Shown one piece after another: positions 16,773-24,885 of a stretch of DNA of 64,000 nt; within the stretch, counting starts at the first letter, position 1, and each line of letters starts with the position of its first letter. This stretch comes from CAYJDP01 sp964371025. Its GTDB lineage: Bacteria; Bacillota_I; Bacilli_A; RF39; UBA660. The translations under genes and the position numbers were made by a program. Under the pieces are notes generated by a model. It worked only from the letters and a program-made list of their open reading frames with translations. It did not search any database and had not been told where the DNA came from. Location of the stretch: positions 62,001-126,000 of the forward strand of contig CAYJKH010000002.1 of NCBI GenBank assembly GCA_964371025.1. The letters are read 5' to 3'.

Positions 16773-17723
16773 ATGTTTAAAAAAATATATAAAGAAATAA
16801 AAAGGTATGACAAAATAGTTATAGCAAGACATATTGGAGTAGATCCAGATGCTTTAAGTAGTCAATTAGGATTAAGAGATTCTATAAAGAAAACTTTTCC
16901 TGAAAAAGAAGTTTATGCAGTAGGGTCTGGGAGTAATAAATTTTCGTATATAGGTAAATTAGATAAAAGTAGTGATTTAGGTGATCTAAGTGAAACTCTT
17001 TTAATAGTAACTGATACTCCTGATAAAAAAAGAGTAGATATTGAAAATATAGATGAATATGACTTTGTTATAAAAATAGATCATCATGTTTTTATAGAAG
17101 AATTTGGAGATTTAGAATATATAGATGATAAAGCTTCATCGGCATGTGAAATTATATTAAGTTTAATTGAAGAAACAAAACTAGAATGTGATTCTTTGAT
17201 AGCTCAAACTTTATATACTGGACTAGTTGCAGACTCTAATAGATTCTTATTTAATACATGTACACCAGCTACATTTGCACTAGTTTCAAGATTTTTAGAG
17301 AAGTATCCTTTTAATTTACAAGAAGTATATTCTAAAATGTATTTAAGACCAGTTAATGAAGTTAAGTTTGAAGGCTTTTTAGCTCAAAGTATGTTTATTA
17401 CAGAAAACAAATTAGGATACGTAAAAATAACAGAGAAAAATTTAGAAGAGTTTAAAGTAGATACAGCAGCTGCGGGTAATATGATAAATAATTTTAATTT
17501 TATAGATGAAATTTTAGTATGGGCAACTATTACTGAGGATACTAAAAATGAACAAATTAGAGTATCAGTTCGTTCGCGTGGTCCAGAAATTAATAAAGTA
17601 TTAGAAAAATTCAAGGGTGGTGGGCATAAGATGGCAGCTGGTGCCAAAGTGAAAGATTTTGATACAGCTATGGAAATAATGAATAAATTAGACCGTGAAC
17701 TAGTAAATTATAATAAAGGATAG
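16773..17723 (+). CDS. nrnA: DHH-family nanoRNase / pAp phosphatase
   Basis: 316 residues with a DHH phosphoesterase domain (VDPDAL at 23-28, DTPDKKR near 81, DHH at 103-105) and a C-terminal DHHA1 domain with GGGHKMAAGA. NrnA enzymes degrade 2-5-nt RNAs and 3'-phosphoadenosine 5'-phosphate. The first motif, RHIGVDPDALSS, replaces the common HxRPDGDAxGS, but its metal-binding aspartates remain. It follows ackA by 14 bp and precedes engB by 10 bp, so ackA-nrnA-engB may be one operon. Confidence 0.9.
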   Translation: MFKKIYKEIKRYDKIVIARHIGVDPDALSSQLGLRDSIKKTFPEKEVYAVGSGSNKFSYIGKLDKSSDLGDLSETLLIVTDTPDKKRVDIENIDEYDFVIKIDHHVFIEEFGDLEYIDDKASSACEIILSLIEETKLECDSLIAQTLYTGLVADSNRFLFNTCTPATFALVSRFLEKYPFNLQEVYSKMYLRPVNEVKFEGFLAQSMFITENKLGYVKITEKNLEEFKVDTAAAGNMINNFNFIDEILVWATITEDTKNEQIRVSVRSRGPEINKVLEKFKGGGHKMAAGAKVKDFDTAMEIMNKLDRELVNYNKG

Positions 17724-17733
17724 GGAGGTAACT

Positions 17734-18321
17734 ATGATAATAAAAGATGTAAATTTAGAAGTTATGGCAACAAGACGTAGCCAGTACCCAGAAGTGGTAA
17801 AACCAGAATTTTTACTTGTTGGAAGAAGTAATGTAGGAAAAAGTAGTTTTATAAATGCTATTTTATCAAGAAAAAATATCGCGTATATTTCCTCGAAACC
17901 AGGAAAAACACAAACACTTAACTTTTATAAAGTAAATGATGAATTTTATTTAATTGATGTACCAGGATACGGATATGCGGCAGTAGATAAAAAGACACAA
18001 AGTAAATTCGGTTTAATGATTGAAGATTATTTAGAAAAAAGAGAAGAATTAAAAAGAGTATTTATGTTAGTAGATTTTAGACATAAACCAAGTGAAGATG
18101 ATGTTTTAATGTATAATTTCTTAAAATACTATAATCTGCCAGTTACAATAATTGCAACTAAGTCAGATAAAGTTGGAGGAAGTAAAAAACAAAAAAGTCT
18201 TAAACTAATTTTAGATACATTAGATTTAGTAGTAGGAGATGATTTAGTAGTATTTTCATCAACTACTAAACTTGGAGTAAAAGAAGTACATAAAAAAATA
18301 GAATCTTTATTAGAGGTATAA
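17734..18321 (+). CDS. engB: Ribosome-biogenesis GTPase EngB/YsxC
   Basis: 195-residue TRAFAC GTPase needed for 50S assembly. G1 GRSNVGKS (30-37), the switch region KPGKTQTLNFY, G3 DVPGYGYA, G4 TKSDK and the G5-like SSTTKLG are all present. Length is typical. It has a strong GGGAGGT ribosome site and begins 10 bp after nrnA. In Bacillus it lies next to lon; that arrangement is not kept. Confidence 0.96.
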   Translation: MIIKDVNLEVMATRRSQYPEVVKPEFLLVGRSNVGKSSFINAILSRKNIAYISSKPGKTQTLNFYKVNDEFYLIDVPGYGYAAVDKKTQSKFGLMIEDYLEKREELKRVFMLVDFRHKPSEDDVLMYNFLKYYNLPVTIIATKSDKVGGSKKQKSLKLILDTLDLVVGDDLVVFSSTTKLGVKEVHKKIESLLEV

Positions 18322-18352
18322 TATACATAATAAATTGATCAGGAGGGTTTTT

Positions 18353-19201
18353 ATGCAAAGTTATTTATCAACACTAGTCCATAAAGAAAGACTAAATAAT
18401 TTGGATTATTTAGAGTTTATGACAGGTAAAAAAAGAAAATTTTTAAGAGAAAATATAGATATAGAAAAAGTAGAGTTACTCGATGACATAAGTGAATATT
18501 ATATGATATGCTATGATGAATTTTTAATGTTGGAAAAATTAAAAGAAAATAAAGTTCAGGAAGTATTATTTGAAATAGAAATGAAAAAACTTGAATCTGA
18601 AGAGAAAATATATGAAATTCAAGAAGAGTTAGAATACTTAAAGGAAGAACTTTTAGAGGGAGATATTGATAATTTAAAATATCTTATTAATAATGCTCAT
18701 TATGAATTATTAATGTGGAATAATAAAAATGTAAATGCCAATGTTAAATATGTATTATTACTAGATGATTTAGATAGGTCATATGGTGAACAAAAGTTTT
18801 CAAAAACAAAAACAGAAAATAAGGCCAATAAAGCAGCACTTCTTAGAAATTGTGGTATCTTAGAATATAATGAAGAAGAGAGTGATTTTTGTTTTGAAAA
18901 AAATAAATTAAGAGAAGAATATATGGAAAAATTTGGAGAAGATGAAAAGTTTGATGAGTTTTTAGATATATTAGATGCTGAACAAAATGCTTATAAGAAT
19001 ATTTTAGCAGCATCATATATTTTATTGAATAAAACAAAAACACCTGAAGAAATTCAAAGTTCAAATGAAGCAACATTATTTAGTATTAATAGAGTTCCCC
19101 ACTTAGCGCTAAATACTATTTTTGATTTAGAAAAAGATTTTGAAATAAAAAAAGATATTAAGGAATATTCAAAATATCTAAGTAAAACAAAAAAAGATTA
19201 A
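18353..19201 (+). CDS. Hypothetical charged, helical protein
   Basis: 282 residues, unrecognised. The start ATG 18353 has AGGAGGG (18341-18347) at good spacing; an earlier in-frame start lies upstream of this ribosome site. The protein is Glu/Lys/Leu-rich with a long coiled-coil-like stretch (about 45-120: EVLFEIEMKKLESEEKIYEI and on), no signal peptide and no membrane segment. The central part has KANKAALLRNCGILEY and the C-terminus SINRVPHLALNTIFDLEKD. It probably is cytoplasmic and oligomeric. It may belong to the preceding operon. Confidence 0.65.
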   Translation: MQSYLSTLVHKERLNNLDYLEFMTGKKRKFLRENIDIEKVELLDDISEYYMICYDEFLMLEKLKENKVQEVLFEIEMKKLESEEKIYEIQEELEYLKEELLEGDIDNLKYLINNAHYELLMWNNKNVNANVKYVLLLDDLDRSYGEQKFSKTKTENKANKAALLRNCGILEYNEEESDFCFEKNKLREEYMEKFGEDEKFDEFLDILDAEQNAYKNILAASYILLNKTKTPEEIQSSNEATLFSINRVPHLALNTIFDLEKDFEIKKDIKEYSKYLSKTKKD

Positions 19202-19226
19202 CTTTTATAAGTTATCTCTTTTTTTT
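19196..19226. terminator. Weak bidirectional terminator
   Basis: TAACTT (19199-19204) / AAGTTA (19209-19214) stem, extendable with mismatches, flanked by A- and T-runs and overlapping the ends of two convergent genes. Confidence 0.45.
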
Positions 19227-19393
19227 ATGATTTTTTCTAATTTAGCGCGTTCTTTACCAATTTTAGTACATTTTTTACTAAATTCATCAATAGAAATAGA
19301 TTTATGTTTATATCTTTCTTCTAGCATATGTAAAGATTTATCTAACATTTCTAAAGAACGCTCTGGATTAATAACTTTCTTTTTAAAAAACAT
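19205..19393 (-). CDS. Small coiled-coil protein downstream of der
   Basis: 62 residues starting MFFKKKVINPERSLEMLDKS. The C-terminal half (about 30-55: SISIDEFSKKCTKIGKERAKLEKI) resembles SHOCT-like short helical domains, in which a turn followed by D/E-EF precedes a basic helix. It begins 2 bp after the der stop, with GGAG located at the end of der, so it is translated from the der mRNA. Coding is favoured over the opposite frame because of this coupling and a coherent amphipathic sequence. Function unknown. Confidence 0.65.
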   Translation of the reverse strand: MFFKKKVINPERSLEMLDKSLHMLEERYKHKSISIDEFSKKCTKIGKERAKLEKIIKKRDNL

Positions 19394-19395
19394 AA

Positions 19396-20703
19396 TTATT
19401 CATCTCCGCTTCTATTTTTAAATTTTAATACAATAGGAGTCCCTTCAAAGTCAAAGTTTTCTCTTATTTTATTTTCTAAATATCTTTCATATGAGAAATG
19501 AACTAATCCTTTATTATTAACTCTAAAAGTAAATTTAGGAGGAGTAGTTCCTGTTTGTGATACAAATAATATTTTTAATCTATTACCTTTATATGAAGGC
19601 GGTAGATGTAACTGATATGCATCTGCTATAACATTATTTAAAATACTAGTTTTAATTTCTTTATGAATAACTTCTCCAACTTTGATAACCTCTGGCATTA
19701 AAGTATGAATTCTTTTTTTAGTAAGTGCTGATAAAAATACAATAGGGGCATAAGTCGCAAATTGAAATTCTGCTCTCATCAATTTTTTAAAGTCATTAAT
19801 AGTAGTGTCTTTTACTAAGTCCCATTTGTTAACAACGAAAATTAAACCTTTACCACGCTCAATTGCATATCCTGCAATATGTTTATCATGTTCTGTAATA
19901 CCTTCTTCAGCATTAATAACTACTAAACAAATATCACTATTATCGATTGATTTCATCGATCTTAATAAACTATATTTTTCAATTGATTCAAATACTCTTC
20001 CTTTTTTTCTCATTCCTGCCGTATCAATTAAGACATATTCTTTATTATGATATTTTAATACTGAGTCAATTGAATCTCTTGTTGTTCCAGAAATATCTGA
20101 TACTACAACTCTTTCTTCGTTAAGTAAAGCGTTCATTAAAGAACTTTTACCAACATTAGGTCTACCAATAATTGAAAATTTTAATCGATCATCTTCATCT
20201 TCTTCACTATCATGAAATTTATCAGTAACTTTATCTAATAGTTCAATAAATCCATAATTATGCATACCACTTACTGGAAAATAATGATCAAATCCTAATT
20301 CATAAAAATCATAAATATTATCTTTTACTGCTTTAACATCACTTTTATTGATAGCAACGATTACTTCTTTATTACTTTTTCTTAAAATATCTCTAACTAA
20401 TAAATCATTAGCAGTTAATCCTTCTTTACCATCTACTACAAAAATTACAATATCTGCTTCTTTAATTGCAATTTCTGCTTGCATTTTAATTTCCGTATTA
20501 AACTGTAATTTAGAAGAATCTATTCCACCAGTATCAATTAAATAAAATTTCTTATTATTATAATTTGCTTCTTGATATATTCTATCTCTCGTAACACCTG
20601 GAGTGTCCTCGATAATAGAAGTTCTACTTCTTGTTAATTTATTAAATAATGTTGATTTACCAACATTAGGTCTACCAACAATCGCTACTGTAGGTATTGC
20701 CAT
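19396..20703 (-). CDS. der: Ribosome-assembly GTPase Der (EngA), double GTPase
   Basis: 435 residues: two tandem GTPase domains and a C-terminal KH-like domain, the unique Der architecture; acts late in 50S assembly. Domain 1: GRPNVGKS (10-17), DTPGVTRDR, DTGGID, NKSD. Domain 2: GRPNVGKS (near 181), DISGTTRDSID, DTAGMRKKG, NKWDLV. The KH-like end contains PPKFTFRVNNKGLVHFSYERYLENKIRE across about 390-417. Length is normal. In Bacillus der lies near hup, as here. Confidence 0.98.
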   Translation of the reverse strand: MAIPTVAIVGRPNVGKSTLFNKLTRSRTSIIEDTPGVTRDRIYQEANYNNKKFYLIDTGGIDSSKLQFNTEIKMQAEIAIKEADIVIFVVDGKEGLTANDLLVRDILRKSNKEVIVAINKSDVKAVKDNIYDFYELGFDHYFPVSGMHNYGFIELLDKVTDKFHDSEEDEDDRLKFSIIGRPNVGKSSLMNALLNEERVVVSDISGTTRDSIDSVLKYHNKEYVLIDTAGMRKKGRVFESIEKYSLLRSMKSIDNSDICLVVINAEEGITEHDKHIAGYAIERGKGLIFVVNKWDLVKDTTINDFKKLMRAEFQFATYAPIVFLSALTKKRIHTLMPEVIKVGEVIHKEIKTSILNNVIADAYQLHLPPSYKGNRLKILFVSQTGTTPPKFTFRVNNKGLVHFSYERYLENKIRENFDFEGTPIVLKFKNRSGDE

Positions 20704-20806
20704 ATTACCACTCCCAATTCAAAGGTATTATAACACATAATTAAAATAATATAAAGAATTATTGAAAAAGTGTGCTATAATTAATTCATAATATAAGGAG
20801 GTAAAT

Positions 20807-21424
20807 GTGAAAAAGGAAAAAAATATAAAATATTATAGTAATCCAAATATAATTGTTAACTCTATTATAATAGTATTAATTATTGGAATGATATTTTCTC
20901 AAACATTTTTAATAGATAATACTATTGATTCAATGTTTGAATCAATAGTAAGTGTAATTAATCATAATAGTATTAATATATTAATATTAGCTTATTTCAT
21001 AGCATTAAAGTTTAAAGTAGGAAAGGTTAATTTTAATTATTTTAATATATTTTTAACAATATTATATTTAATAATTAGTATTACATCAGTTTTAGCTTTA
21101 ATTCAAAATATAACATTAATATCTATATTAACTTTAATTATTCATATAATTATTTTGTTATATATAATTAATTCACTATTTATAGAAACTAAAATATGGG
21201 AAGTATATAAACTAGATAAATCATTTTTAAATACAATAACAAATACTAATTATTTTAATTCAGTTATTATAATTTCAATAATACTAGTATCGGTAAGTTT
21301 AATTACAATAGAAAGAGTAGAGTTATTAGTATTAACTGTTATTGATAGCTTGATATTTGTTCTAATAGCAAGATATTTATTCTTATATGGAAGACATGTT
21401 AGTAAAAAAGGAGGTAGCAAATAA
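20807..21424 (+). CDS. Hypothetical multi-pass membrane protein
   Basis: 205 residues starting at GTG 20807 with a strong AAGGAGGT (20795-20802). About five or six hydrophobic helices rich in Ile and Leu, few charges between them, and a basic C-terminus (RHVSKKGGSK). No family recognised. The stop codon overlaps the start of the next small membrane protein (TAATG), so the two are translationally coupled and may form a complex. Confidence 0.65.
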   Translation: MKKEKNIKYYSNPNIIVNSIIIVLIIGMIFSQTFLIDNTIDSMFESIVSVINHNSINILILAYFIALKFKVGKVNFNYFNIFLTILYLIISITSVLALIQNITLISILTLIIHIIILLYIINSLFIETKIWEVYKLDKSFLNTITNTNYFNSVIIISIILVSVSLITIERVELLVLTVIDSLIFVLIARYLFLYGRHVSKKGGSK

Positions 21425-21765
21425 TGAATTTATTTACAGAAATAGATAAAGTGAAAAAAGAACTACCCGTAGCTATTAATATAAAAAAAAGAATAGATGA
21501 TACAAAATTTAATGTATATCAAAAATTTGCAGTAATATTATTTATAGTATGTTTTATATTATCAATTGTATTTGCAAACTTATTTCCAATTTGTTCTGCT
21601 AGTGGAGGAGTTTTAAATAATGTTTGTGTATCAACGGAATTTAACTTTTCTTTAATGTTATTATTATGGTTTTGTAGTGTATTATTAGCAGTCTTTTACT
21701 ATGCTATCGGACACATAATATTATTATTAACTACTATTAATGATAAAATGGGTAAAAAAAAGTAA
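21424..21765 (+). CDS. Hypothetical small membrane protein with two helices
   Basis: 113 residues: a basic cytoplasmic N-terminus, one helix at about 37-55, an external loop with two cysteines (PICSASGGVLNNVCVS) that could form a disulfide, a second helix at about 75-100 and a basic tail. No family recognised. Coupled to the preceding gene by a one-base stop/start overlap. Confidence 0.62.
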   Translation: MNLFTEIDKVKKELPVAINIKKRIDDTKFNVYQKFAVILFIVCFILSIVFANLFPICSASGGVLNNVCVSTEFNFSLMLLLWFCSVLLAVFYYAIGHIILLLTTINDKMGKKK

Positions 21766-21782
21766 AAAATCCTTGTAATTGC

Positions 21783-21810
21783 TTGTTTTTATAAAAAAAA
21801 TGTGTTAAAT
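21783..21810 (+). promoter_or_regulatory. Probable hup promoter
   Basis: TTGTTT (21783-21788), 16-bp spacer, TTAAAT (21805-21810) preceded by TG. The transcript would have a short leader before the AGGAGG ribosome site. Confidence 0.5.
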
Positions 21811-21859
21811 TTTATATGTAAGCATAAGGCTTATATATATTTTAGGAGGATTATAGAAT

Positions 21860-22132
21860 ATGAAAAAAATAGAATTAGTAGAAGCAGTAGCAACTTCAAC
21901 AGAATTAACAAAAGTACAAGCAACTAAAGCAATTGATGCAGTTTTCGCTACAATTGAAAAAGCATTAGTTAATGGTGAAAAAGTACCAGTAGCCGGATTT
22001 GGAACATTTGCAATTTCTGAAAGAGCTGCACGTGAAGGGCGTAACCCAAGAACTGGTGAAACAGTTAAAATTGCTGCAAGAAAAGCAGTTACATTTAAAG
22101 CTGGAACAGCTCTTAAAGACGCAGTTAACTAG
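21860..22132 (+). CDS. hup: HU family DNA-binding protein
   Basis: 90 residues, the exact usual size. A nucleoid protein that bends DNA as a dimer. Typical signatures: VPVAGFGTFAISERAAREGRNPRTGE split across about 46-72, with the DNA-intercalating NP in the beta arm, and AARKAVTFKAGTALKDAVN at the end. It has strong translation signals (TAGGAGGATTATAG) and its own terminator, fitting high monocistronic expression. Confidence 0.98.
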   Translation: MKKIELVEAVATSTELTKVQATKAIDAVFATIEKALVNGEKVPVAGFGTFAISERAAREGRNPRTGETVKIAARKAVTFKAGTALKDAVN

Positions 22133-22141
22133 TTTACATTA

Positions 22142-22168
22142 AACATGAAAAATTTCATGTTTTTTTTG
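22142..22168 (+). terminator. hup terminator
   Basis: AACATGAAA / TTTCATGTT inverted repeat followed by T8. Confidence 0.85.
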
Positions 22169-22209
22169 TGCTTTATAAAATAACTTGATATAATTAAAGG
22201 GGTGAATAT

Positions 22210-23310
22210 ATGAAAAAAATAGCAATTAGTTTTATTGAAAAAATTATAGATGAAGGATATGAAGCTTATATAGTAGGAGGATATGTTCGAAATTATTTAT
22301 TAGGAATTGATTCTAAAGATATTGATGTGAATACTAGTGCAACTCCAAAACAAATAAGAGAGATATTTAAAGAAGCGTGTTCTGCCACTGATAATTATGG
22401 ATCAGTTGACGTTTTATATAAAGGTATATATTTTGATGTTACTACTTTCAGAAAAGAGAGTAGTTATACAAATAATCGACAACCAGATAAAGTTACATAT
22501 ATTAAAGATTTAAAGGAAGATTTACAAAGAAGAGATTTTACAATTAATACAATTTGTTTAAATAAGGATAGTGAAATAATAGACCATTTAAACGGTAGAG
22601 AAGACATTAAATTAAAACTTATTAAAAGTGTTGGAATAGCAGATGATAAATTTAGAGAAGATGCCTTAAGAATTCTTAGAGCAGTTAGATTTGCAGCTAC
22701 TTTAAATTTTGAATTAACACCAGATGTAGTAGAAGCTATTAAAAATAATAAACATTTATTAAAAAATGTATCAAAAGTTAGAAAAAAAGAAGAGTTAGAT
22801 AAAATATTTACTAGTATTGATTTAGAAAGAGCAATTGATTTATTAATAGACTTAGAACTTGATAAAGAATTAGGGTTAAAAGATTTAAAATTAGTTCATA
22901 ATGGTAATACTTTAATTGGAATTTGGAGTATATTAAATGTTGTGGATATATATCCGTTTACAAATAATGAAAAAGAGTTAATAGAGGATGTTAATGAAGT
23001 TTTAGGACTAGATATATTTGATCCTTATACTATGTATAAGTATGGGTTATACGTGTGTAGTGTAGCAGGAGAAATATTAAATTTAGATAAAAAAGAAATA
23101 ACAAAAAAATATGATAGCTTAGATATTAAAAGTAGAAAAGATATAGTATTAAAAGGGGAAGATATAATAAAACTTTTAGATACTAAACCAGGAGAACATT
23201 TAAAAGAAATTATAAATGATCTAGAATTAGCAATTTTAAATAAAAAAATAACTAATGAATATAATAATTTATCTAGTTATTTATTAGAAAAATATAAAAT
23301 ATATGAATAA
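22210..23310 (+). CDS. cca: CCA tRNA nucleotidyltransferase
   Basis: 366-residue class II nucleotidyltransferase that adds or repairs the tRNA 3' CCA end. Head domain: YIVGGYVRNYLLG and SKDIDVNTSA, with the two metal-binding aspartates; then YTNNRQPDKV, RRDFTINTICLN and the neck motif FREDALRILRAVRFAATL. The C-terminal part is divergent and slightly short compared with Bacillus Cca. No HD domain is evident. It stands alone between hup and dnaD, with its own terminator. Confidence 0.95.
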   Translation: MKKIAISFIEKIIDEGYEAYIVGGYVRNYLLGIDSKDIDVNTSATPKQIREIFKEACSATDNYGSVDVLYKGIYFDVTTFRKESSYTNNRQPDKVTYIKDLKEDLQRRDFTINTICLNKDSEIIDHLNGREDIKLKLIKSVGIADDKFREDALRILRAVRFAATLNFELTPDVVEAIKNNKHLLKNVSKVRKKEELDKIFTSIDLERAIDLLIDLELDKELGLKDLKLVHNGNTLIGIWSILNVVDIYPFTNNEKELIEDVNEVLGLDIFDPYTMYKYGLYVCSVAGEILNLDKKEITKKYDSLDIKSRKDIVLKGEDIIKLLDTKPGEHLKEIINDLELAILNKKITNEYNNLSSYLLEKYKIYE

Positions 23311-23334
23311 GGTACGTAAAGTATCTTTTTTTTT
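23309..23334 (+). terminator. cca terminator
   Basis: AAGGTAC / GTATCTT (one G-U pair), loop GTAAA, then T8; overlaps the cca stop codon. Confidence 0.8.
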
Positions 23335-23370
23335 CTATTTATGGTATATTAATGGAAATGGAGGGAACCT

Positions 23371-24048
23371 ATGAAAAATGAAAAATTAGCAGAGTTATTT
23401 ACTTTAGGTAACGTAGTTATTCCTATTTATTTTTTACAAAAGTATAAAGAGTTAAAAATAGAAATGGATGAATTTATCTTTTTAATGTATTTATATAATC
23501 AAGGGAATAAATTTATATTTGATCCTGCTAAATTTTCTAGTAGTTTAAATATTACATTAGAAGAGGTAATGACGTATATATTTAATTTAGGAGAGAAAAA
23601 GATAATTAGAGTAGAAGTGATGGAAAATAGTCATGGAGTAAAAGAAGATGTAGTAGTATTAGATGACTTTTATAATAAGATGTCATTATTAACAATTGAA
23701 AATGTCAATCAATCTTCTAAATCAATAGAATCAGATATTTTTTCAATTATAGAAAGTGAATTTGGAAGAACGTTATCCCCTATAGAATACGAAATTATAA
23801 AAGCTTGGTTAGAAAGTGATGTAAATGAAGAATTAATTAAAGCAGCCGTAAAAGAAACAGTTTTAAATGGAGTTTCCAACTTGAGATATATGGATAAGAT
23901 AATATATGAATGGGGAAAACTGGGAATAAAAACAGTAGAAGACTTGGAAAAAAGAAATAAAAAGAAAAAACAACAACAAGAAAATGATGAAGATTTAGGA
24001 GATCTTGATATTGATGTTGTTGATTGGGAATGGTATAACGAGGAGTAA
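23371..24048 (+). CDS. dnaD: DnaD-family primosomal protein
   Basis: 225 residues: an N-terminal winged-helix domain (about 1-105) and a C-terminal DnaD domain (about 130-200) with IIESEFGRTLSPIEYEIIKAW, then an A-x-x-E-x-V-x-N helix and W-G-K-L-G-I-K-T. The tail after a Lys/Gln-rich linker ends VDWEWYNEE. DnaD helps load the replicative helicase in Firmicutes. Its place ahead of pbp1A/recU matches Bacillus, but nth is not directly downstream. Confidence 0.92.
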   Translation: MKNEKLAELFTLGNVVIPIYFLQKYKELKIEMDEFIFLMYLYNQGNKFIFDPAKFSSSLNITLEEVMTYIFNLGEKKIIRVEVMENSHGVKEDVVVLDDFYNKMSLLTIENVNQSSKSIESDIFSIIESEFGRTLSPIEYEIIKAWLESDVNEELIKAAVKETVLNGVSNLRYMDKIIYEWGKLGIKTVEDLEKRNKKKKQQQENDEDLGDLDIDVVDWEWYNEE

Positions 24049-24054
24049 TAAGAT

Positions 24055-24855
24055 ATGAATTTAATAACTATGTTTCAAGAAATGATAAAACCAATTAAAT
24101 TAAAAGGAATAGGCATTGTAAATCCACTTGCTACTTCCATATATGATAATAATTTAAAAATTATAAGACAATTAGATGTTAATTTTTTCATATATACTAA
24201 AAATAATACTAGTATTGCAATAGATGCTGGGTATCAAGAAAACAGCAACTTAGACAAACAATTAAAAGATATAAATGCTAATAATAAAAAAATAAAAGCA
24301 GTTTTTATAACTCATGCTGATATAGATCATGCTGGAGGTTTAATATCAGAAAACAAATTTGCTCCTAAGGCTGATATATATTTACATGAAAAAGAGGAAA
24401 AAATGATTTTAGGAGAAGAAAGAAGATTTACAGTAGGTCCATTAAAATTAAAGAACCCAGTTAAATATAAAGGCATATATAAACTATTTAAAGATAGAGA
24501 AATAATATATGTAGATGATATAAAAATAGAAATATATCATACTCCAGGGCATACTAATGGTCATACGGTTTTCTTAGTAGATGATAAATATCTTTTCACA
24601 GGAGATAGTATAGCAACTAATGAAAATGGAGGATATAGTTTCTTTGACTTTTATAATATGAATACACAAAAAAATATAAAATCATTAGTAAAACTAAAAG
24701 AATTATTAAACAATAAAAATAATTTAATAGTATGTACTTCCCATAATGGAATATATCCTTATAAAGAAGCTTTTTCTCATATTACAGAAATTGCTAAAGG
24801 TACAAAAAAAGAACCATTCGATAAAATGGCTCCCTATGATATATTTAATAAATAA
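24055..24855 (+). CDS. Metallo-beta-lactamase-fold hydrolase
   Basis: 266 residues. Zinc-ligand motifs are clear: THADIDHAGG (H-x-D-x-D-H variant of HxHxDH), YHTPGHTNGHTVF, FTGDS and TSHNG. There is no signal peptide. This is a cytoplasmic MBL-superfamily enzyme of unknown substrate, of the general glyoxalase II/quorum-quenching type. The first ligand triplet reads H-A-D-I-D-H, so its second position is Asp rather than His. It starts 6 bp after dnaD and probably shares its transcript; it occupies the position of nth in Bacillus. Confidence 0.85.
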   Translation: MNLITMFQEMIKPIKLKGIGIVNPLATSIYDNNLKIIRQLDVNFFIYTKNNTSIAIDAGYQENSNLDKQLKDINANNKKIKAVFITHADIDHAGGLISENKFAPKADIYLHEKEEKMILGEERRFTVGPLKLKNPVKYKGIYKLFKDREIIYVDDIKIEIYHTPGHTNGHTVFLVDDKYLFTGDSIATNENGGYSFFDFYNMNTQKNIKSLVKLKELLNNKNNLIVCTSHNGIYPYKEAFSHITEIAKGTKKEPFDKMAPYDIFNK

Positions 24856-24884
24856 AAAATACTAGTTAATTCTAGTATTTTTAT
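24855..24884. terminator. Bidirectional terminator between MBL gene and pbp1A
   Basis: AAAATACTAG / CTAGTATTTT stem with loop TTAATT between convergent genes, with A- and T-runs on either side. Confidence 0.85.
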
Positions 24885-24885
24885 T

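Noticed and set aside
19227..19421. Plus-strand frame opposite the small gene after der
   Set aside because: The minus-strand frame has a ribosome site at the end of der, close coupling and a coherent amphipathic sequence; the plus frame lacks these.
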